A DNA stretch of 64,000 bases, from positions 992,001 to 1,056,000 of the forward strand of contig NC_049909.1 in assembly GCF_001411555.2 (NCBI RefSeq). The letters run 5' to 3'. Made by a program: the position numbers and the translations under genes. Under the pieces are notes generated by a model that saw only the letters and a program-made list of their open reading frames with translations, made no database searches and was not told the DNA's origin. Positions within the stretch are counted from its first letter, which is position 1. Every line of letters begins with the position of its first letter. The DNA comes from Juglans regia (lineage: Eukaryota > Streptophyta > Magnoliopsida > Fagales > Juglandaceae). Of the stretch, positions 57,645-64,000 are shown one piece after another.

Positions 57645-58960
57645 ATGGCACTGGGCGTTGGCCCTGTGCCTCTGCCGGCTAGAATAGAGATTGAAGAGGA
57701 GGGCTTGATTCACAATTTAGAGAAAAGGGTGTCTACTAGTGAGAGTATTGATTTGAAGGATACATTAGGGAGGTGTTTTGCAGATGTGGGGGGATCCAAT
57801 CCTCAGTTGTTGCCGAACATAAATATACCTCATCGTGATTCGAAATTTCAAGATGGTGAATGTTCTTTGTTTTCTCAAAGGCTGAAGTGCAGTTATCTGC
57901 TGAACCGTTTCGTTTCTCGGTAGTTTTGAAATTCCTACGTCGATGACCTTCGTTTGATCATGTTCAGGGCTTTATCAATAATCGGAGGGGTTTGAAGTCA
58001 GTACCTGTTATTGGTCAATTGAAGAATCCACATAATGTGTTGGTTCGGATGGCTAAGGAAGAAGATTTTATCTCAGTGATGGCGAGAGGGAATTTTGAAA
58101 TCCTTGGAGTTCCTTTTCGAGTTTTTCACTAGACTCTAGATTATGTGGAAGATGAGGATTCGCTATGGGTTCCTGTGTGGATGACTTTGCCAGATTTACC
58201 TCTGAATTATTTTCAGGAATCAATGTTGCGTAGTATTGGAGATGGTTTTGGTAAATATTGGAAGAGAGATAACGCCACGACTTGTGTTACTCAGATTTGT
58301 GTTGAGTTAGATATCTCTTCTCCTTTGATGCATTCATTCTGGCTAGGTCCTCCTCATGGGGCTTCTAGTCATTTTCAGAAACTTTTCTATGAAGCAGTGC
58401 CAAGTTATTGTGGATCTTGTTGCAAACAGGGACATATGAAATTCAATTGTAAATGAGGTCGTTTGAATGCCGAGATCAAAAAGAAAAATGTTGAAGTGGC
58501 AGAAGATGGTAATAAGAAGTCGGTAAAACAAGTTTGGAAAGAGGTGGATAAAAAGGATAAGGAGGAGCACAGGCCAATTGTGCCCATAGTGATTGGTGAG
58601 GCTTCGAAGTCTAGGCATGATGAAATTCTTGAGATCATCCAGTCTCATAGAAATTCAAAACCTGGTAGATCGGAACAAATTTTATTTGTTTCAAAGTTGG
58701 GAGTGGTGCATGAGAATTGTGAGGATGTCATTAGTGAAGCAGAACTGGATTTGTTGAAGAAGGATCTTCTTGAGTTGTGAAAATCTGATGAGTACAGTTC
58801 TAACACTCCTATGATTCAGCTGCATCAACAGATTGTGCAGGCTAGATTGCTGGAAATTTTCCCATCTACCCAGGCACATGTAGAAAATTCAGGAAAGTGG
58901 TGTGATATGGTTGATGAGGTTTTGGATGAAGAGGCACAGCAGATTGGGGTTTAGTTTGGT
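57645..58960 (+). pseudogene. LINE 2 ORF1 (DUF4283-type, CCHC knuckle)
   Basis: The first frame 57645-57923 starts MALGVGPVPLPARIEIEEEG. After breaks it continues VLVRMAKEEDFISVMARGNF and then LWVPVWMTLPDLPLNYF (58145-58456), the DUF4283-like RNA-binding part. The knuckle CGSCCKQGHMKFNC follows. A Lys/Glu-rich segment follows (58463-58780). ORF1 proteins of plant LINEs coat the element RNA. Several stops make it inactive. Confidence 0.85.
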
Positions 58961-59199
58961 CCCAAGAGTTCACTGAGGGTGGTTGATGAGGCACTGGAGT
59001 TTGAGTTAAGTGGGTTGGGAGAAAAAGAATTTTTTGCAGTCAAGGATTTGATTGAGGAGGATGTTCTTTGCTTGACAGTTTTTGATGGGGAACAAGAAGG
59101 TGAGTGGAATGAATTGGCTGCAAAAATTTTTGATTCTGATCCAAAAATGCATGTTCCTTAGAAAAAGGTAAAGGTCGTTAGAAAAGATAAATCTATCAT

Positions 59200-59940
59200 T
59201 GTTCTGGAGCGTCGTACGCATTCCAAAAAATTCATTTGATCTTTTTATGAATATATTGATTTGGAGTATTTGGGGAATTCTTTCATCGAAAAATAGGCTT
59301 CGACGTATTCTAAATAAAAGTCGGTTGTTGGTGGTGGCTATTTTAGAACGTTTTCTAAATGCTAATAAATGTAGTAGATGGGTGAGATGGTTGCATTTAT
59401 TGTCCTTTGTGAATAATGCAGAAGTGGGTGGTAAAATTTGGTTGTTTTAAGCGGAAGAACTTGAGTTTGAGTTGATTTCGATTTCAGACCAAGCTATTTC
59501 GGGATGGTTTTCTTCTGGTAATTGTCATGTGTTAACATCTTTTGTGTGTGCCAGTTGTTTTTGAGATAAAAGACTGGAATTATGAGAATATCTCAAATTG
59601 CAAGACTCTTAGGGGTGCCATGGCTCATTGGGGGGATTTTAATATTATTCGGAATGATAGCGAAAAAGTTGGGGGTTTGCCACAGGCATCTCGTGCTAAA
59701 GCTAATTTTAATGGGTGCATTCATGATTGTGCTTTGCTTGATCTTCCTTTCAAAGGTAATTGTTTATCTTGGTGCAATGGTAGACTTGGAGGAAGGCGAA
59801 TTTGGGCTCGATTGGATAGAGTTTTGGTCAATATGCAATTCTATGCAATTCTTGAATTTATTTGGGGATGCGAATATTAGTTATCTCCCAAGAACTTCAT
59901 CAGATCACTCTTTGATGCTGATGTAGTTATTCAGCTATAG
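59200..59940 (+). pseudogene. LINE 2 endonuclease domain
   Basis: The endonuclease N-terminal part is at 59199-59450 (IWGILSSKNRLRRIL, VGGKIWLF). A frame change leads to AHWGDFNIIRNDSEKVGG (GDFN motif), LDLPFKGNCLSWCN and IWARLDRVLVN (59542-59880). SSDHSLML follows at about 59900. These are the exonuclease-endonuclease-phosphatase motifs that nick target DNA for LINE insertion. Breaks make it dead. Confidence 0.88.
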
Positions 59941-62900
59941 AAAGGCTTGTGTTCAGCCTTTCAGATTTCTACGTATGTGGGGCTCTCAAGATGGATTTCC
60001 TTCGTTTGTGAGGCAGGTTTGGGAGGCTAATGTTGAAGGTTGTGCCACGGTTCAGATCAGTAAAAAATTAAAGAGGTTAAAATCTGTTTTGTTGAAATGG
60101 AATAGAGAAGTATTTGGCCACGTTAAAGTTGAAATCAAAAGGTTGGAAGATTGGATTCTTTGGTTGGAAGAAGAAGTGAGAAGGCATTTTTCTGTTCAGT
60201 TCAAAAATGAGTTAATGCATTGTAAACAAGAACACTTGAAGTGGGTTCACAGGGAGGAAATCTTGGCTTGTCAGAAGTCCAGGATTAAATGGCTTACGAA
60301 AGGGGATTCTAATACAAGTTTTTGTTTTTCATGCTGTTATGAGAGTGAAACAAAAATAAAAAAATAAAAATGTCTCTTGATGATGGAAGAGTCTTGGAAT
60401 CGGCTGATGTAGTGCATGATGAGGTTGTGGGGTTTTTTTAGCGTTTTTTTTTTAAAAAATGTTAATTTAGGTGTGCTGGAACTTGAGTTGCTGGTTCCTT
60501 TAGTGACAATGGAAGAAAGTGTTTCTTTGTGCGAGACGCCGTCGATTGAAGAGGTAAAAAATGCTCTTTGGTCTATCCCTCTTGATAGCAGCCCAAGTCT
60601 TGACAGATTTTCGGCTTGTTTCTTTATTATGGTTTGGGATATTATTAAAGATGACCTGGTTGAGATTTTTTTGTTGAACAACCTATTTCCACTTTTTTTG
60701 GGGCTACAAATCTGGTCTTGATTCCTAAGGTAGAGGAACCTGTTGGATTTGGACAATTTTGGCCTATTAGCCTTTGCTTGGTTGTGTATAAAATTATGAA
60801 GAAGATTATGGTTGCTACATTGGCACCTATACTTGAAAGAATTATTGCGCTAGAGCAAGCAATGTTTATTCCAGGCATGAGCATTTTTGATAATATGTCT
60901 TTGGCTCAGGAATTGTCTCAAGGCATTAATCGAAAGGTGTGAGGTGATAATGTGATGTTGAGAATTGATATGGTAAAGGTGTATGACCGTGTTAATTGGA
61001 AGTTCCTTTTGGAAGTTTTACGTAGATTGGGTTTCTCTGATAATTGGAGAAATCTAGTTTACAATGCTATTTCTTCCCCTTATTACTCGGTGATGTTGAA
61101 TGGCCACACTAAGGGTTTTTTCTTCAGACATCGAGTGGACTTTGGCAAGGTGATCCATTATCGCCATACTTATTTATTTTATCTCAAGAAATTCTATCTC
61201 GTATGTTGCATCAACAATTTAGTTTGGGTCGTATAAAACCTTTTCATCCTAGTGGGGGTACCCTTATTTCTCATTTACTGTATGCGGATGATATTCTGAT
61301 TTTTGCAAATGGTAGAAAGGTGTTCATTACGAATCTCCTGACAACATTGCACCGGTATGAAGATTTTTTTTTTTTTTTTTTCTGGCAAGAATTCAGAAAA
61401 AAATTAGCAGGGTGGGAGAGTAGGATTTTATCATTTGGGGGGAAGATCATTCTCATTAAACATGTGTTGAACAGTATGCCAATCCATATGTTATCAGTTT
61501 TGAAAATATGATTTTCTTTGGGGTTATTCGATTGAGATTAGAAAGCGCAAGTGGATTTCATGGAAGATTATTTGTAAACCAGTGGATGAGGGTGGTCTTG
61601 GCATTAGAGACTTGACGGAGGTGCAAGAGTCTTTACTTATGAAATTTGGTTGGAAATTGATAAAGGGGGAATCTATGTGGGCGGATTTTTTCAGAAATAA
61701 GTATCTTGGCCGTGATCATATTTATAATGTGATGCAAGCAAACATAGGCTCCCGGTTTTGGAAGCGTGTAATATCTTTAATGCCTAGAGTGATTTTGAAC
61801 TCTAAGTGGATTGTTCGGAATGGTCAATTAAATTTTTGGATAGATAATTGGGTGGGATGTGGTCCTTTGAAGGATCTCATTACAGTGGTCGGAAGTATTC
61901 TGTTGTTTGTTGCTGAGGTAATTGATGAAAGAGAGGTCTGAAAGTTGAAATTATTTGGGACTTGGTCACGCCTGATTTGTTGAAACAAATCTGTGAGTCA
62001 GGTGTTCGGCTTCGGCAGGGGCGTGATACTTTTGGGTGGAAACATTCTTTCGATGAAGAATTCACCACTAAATCTATCTGGGATATTTCTAGGCAACGTG
62101 GATAAGTATGTGAATGGAGGAAGTGGCTTTGGCATGCGGCTATTCCTAAGAAAATGTTTTTTTTTTTTCTTTCTTCTGTTGGAGGGCTAAGAAAGGATCA
62201 GTGTCGACTGATGATATTATTAAACATCTGGGCAATCTGTTGGCCTCTGAATGCCATTGTTGTGCCATGCCTCAAGTGGAAACTTTGCATCATATTTTAG
62301 GTGAGGGGACAAGTGCTCAAAAGGTGTGGAATTTTTTTGCAAACCTTTGCCAGATAAGATTGTCACTGATCCGAAATTGGGACGGTATAATGTCTTTTTG
62401 GTGGCAGCGCGACATTCCACTCTCAAGTAGGTTGGATACGTGGTTCTCTTCCTATTATTATTTATTGGGTTTTATGAAAATCTCGATGTGCGGCTAGAAT
62501 GGAAGGTATGTTTGTTAAGATAGAAGATATTATTCAAAATGTGAAGTTTTTACTTAAAGATGTTTCTTGCAATTTGAAAAAATTCTAGCATATGGGTAAT
62601 AATGATAGTTTGGTGATGAAAAGTTTAAATATTCCGATTGTTCCTATTCATAAGAAAAGATCAATTTTTATTAAATGGCAATTGCCAAATACAGGAAGGA
62701 TGAAATTGAATGTTGATGGTGGTGCTTGTGATAATCCAGGAGAGTTAGGGGGTGGAGGTATTATTCGAGATTCCAATGGTAGTGTTATAGCAGGTTTTGT
62801 GCACTCCTATGGCTATGCAACTAATACTATTGCAGAATGTAGAGCATTACTTGATGGCCTTTGGTTATGCAAAAGATTGAGATTGTGGGATGTTTTAGTG

Positions 62901-63060
62901 GAATCAGATTCATCGGTTATCATGAATTGGCTTGCATCAGGAATTTGTTGACTTTGGTTTCTTTGGAATTTTTGGGAGGAGATCAATGAGTTTGCTCACG
63001 AGATTAAAGCTCGTTTTAGGCACATTTTTTGCGGAGCAAATATGGTAGCGGATTTTTTGG
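59941..63060 (+). pseudogene. LINE 2 reverse transcriptase, zf-RVT and RNase H
   Basis: After a linker (59975-60367, KSRIKWLTKGDSNTSF) the RT begins near 60540 (SIEEVKNALWSIPLDSSPSLD), then RPIS-like WPISLCLVVYKIM, LRIDMVKVYDRVNWKFL (60958-61010), a shifted QGDPLSPYLF (about 61150) and HLLYADDILIF (YADD at 61281). A poly-T insertion-like run lies at 61365-61381. The thumb/connection part is at 61582-61941 (DEGGLGIRDLTEVQESLLMKFGWK). zf-RVT residues with CHCC and HHILGEG follow (about 62250). RNase H at 62592-62951 has MKLNVDGGACDNPG, AECRALLDGL and LVESDSS. Many frameshifts. Confidence 0.9.
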
Positions 63061-63428
63061 CGTAAGAAGGTTCTTATGGAATTAATTTAGAGTTTGATGG
63101 TTCGGAAGTTTTACAAAGCCGTTTGCGAGGTTTGATTCATGTGGATAGTTTGTGTATGCCTTACATTAGAGAGAAATGAGCTTGATTTGTTTAAAGGTCT
63201 TTTTGAGATTTTTTCTAGAGGGCTTGGTCTGATTGTATTTATTTTAGCATTTGTTTCTCTTTGGTTGTATAACACCTTGGTTTTGGGCGTTATTGTTTTA
63301 TTTAGTAAACTTAGGTGCTTGAGATTTGTTACCACGGTTATCTTCCGCCATAGGTGAGGATTCTTTAATAAACTTGGGGTAGGGGCCACTCTTGGACATG
63401 GAGTCCTGACTCTTAAAAAAAAGAAAAG

Positions 63429-63445
63429 GTCAGCTGTTACAACAA
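63429..63445. repeat. Target-site duplication of LINE 2, right copy
   Basis: See 57531-57547. Gypsy pol resumes within it and reads on as LLQQFKMVFDEPIGL. Confidence 0.88.
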
Positions 63446-64000
63446 TTTAAAATGGTGTTTGATGAGCCTATTGGGCTAGCCCTTGTGAGAAACTAGGACC
63501 ACAAGATCATTCTCAAAGATGGAACCACTCCTATATCTACAAGGCCATACTAATACCCTTTTTACCAAATGGCATAAATTGAAAGAATTGACACTGAATT
63601 ACTGAAATCTGTGATGATCAGGCCTAGCTCCAACCCATTCTACTCACCTATTCTATTGGTCCGTAAGGTAGATGGAAGTTGGTGCCTATGTGTGGACTAT
63701 AGGGCCCTAAATCAAGAAACAATTAAAGATAAACTTATAATCCTAGTTATAGACGAATTGCTAAATGAGTTACATGGTTCAGTTGTATTTTCAAAACTGG
63801 ATTTAAGGTCTGGATACCACCAAATCAGGGTGGTACCCGAGGATGTTCCCAAGACGACCTTTCACACCCATGAAGGCCATTATGAGTTGATGGTGATGCC
63901 CTATGGGCTCACTAACACACCCTCAACATTCCATGGGTTAGTGAATTACGTTTTCAAGCTATTTCTAAGGAGGTTTGTCCTTTTTTTTTTATTTTTTTTT
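63443..64000 (+). pseudogene. Reverse transcriptase start of gypsy element F
   Basis: Reads QFKMVFDEPIGLAP, then in shifted frames [74 protein letters not shown] and [17 protein letters not shown], ending FLRRFVLFF where the FDD motif would come next. Instead of that motif there is a T-run that continues to the window end. The frame is broken several times. Confidence 0.9.
63979..64000. repeat. Poly-T run at the window edge
   Basis: A T-run with a single A (63991) follows directly after the codons for RFVL. It could be the reversed A-tail of another retroposon inserted here on the minus strand, or simple slippage. Confidence 0.7.

Larger units (their letters stand above)
57548..63428 (+). 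mobile_element. LINE 2 (about 5.9 kb), near full length, inserted in gypsy element F
   Basis: Between the target duplications lie an ORF1 with a zinc knuckle, an ORF2 with endonuclease, RT, zf-RVT and RNase H, and an A-rich tail (to 63428). The 5' end starts right after the duplication with non-coding sequence, so the copy may be full length. Dense frame damage and two changes in the target duplication show it is old. Confidence 0.93.

Overview
This window is a stretch of plant nuclear DNA made almost entirely of transposable elements in different states of decay, with pieces of host genes caught between them. There is no intact host gene. A plant source is shown by LTR retrotransposons with plant-type initiator-Met and Asp primer-binding sites, a CACTA (En/Spm) transposase, plant LINEs with a C-terminal RNase H, and fragments of plant clathrin light chain, FLX-like, CDPK and trichome-birefringence-like (TBL) genes. 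A small inverted-repeat element at 1123-1340, rich in GAGAT repeats, resembles one I associate with Fagales (walnut/pecan relatives). That is recall and only moderately reliable.

Layout: 1-2761 is AT-rich spacer with a MITE and a palindromic repeat. 2767-4957 is a solo LTR (A) with a perfect 5-bp target duplication. 4963-6593 is spacer with a second MITE. 6594-10293 is a 5'-truncated Ty1/copia element on the minus strand. 10294-10817 is a piece of an LTR-like repeat, followed by a 5'-truncated LINE (10818-14465). 14466-17103 is the gag, primer site and 5' LTR of an Athila/Tat-type Ty3/gypsy element (minus strand).

The core of interest is 17104-30404. A minus-strand array of host gene fragments (unknown A, clathrin light chain, FLX-like, CDPK, unknown B) lies beside an LTR-like sequence and primer-binding site at 29932-30404. 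A 10.7-kb nest splits the array: solo LTR B (18064-28791, target duplication GTCTG on both sides), which itself holds solo LTR C (18621-20741, duplication TCCCC) and a nearly complete Ty3/gypsy element D (22031-28091, duplication CCCAC). If the nest is removed in thought, the FLX-like coding frame continues across the gap and then passes into the CDPK frame. Nearly all fragments share one reading frame apart from point lesions.

30445-32060 is a TBL pseudogene with readable exon boundaries. 32134-45646 is a large retrotransposon derivative on the minus strand, with 4.3-kb LTRs and gag but no pol. It contains a 100-N assembly gap flanked by a 2206-bp direct duplication that is either a contig-end overlap or a true tandem array. 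45647-49412 is low-complexity spacer. 49413-56050 is a decayed CACTA transposon (minus strand) with one recognisable terminus. 56051-64000 is another Ty3/gypsy element (plus strand), split by a nearly full-length LINE (57548-63428) with a 17-bp diverged target duplication. The window ends in a poly-T run inside its reverse transcriptase.

No rRNA, tRNA, CRISPR or functional host gene was found. The elements do not form a pathway; their nesting gives a relative order of insertions.
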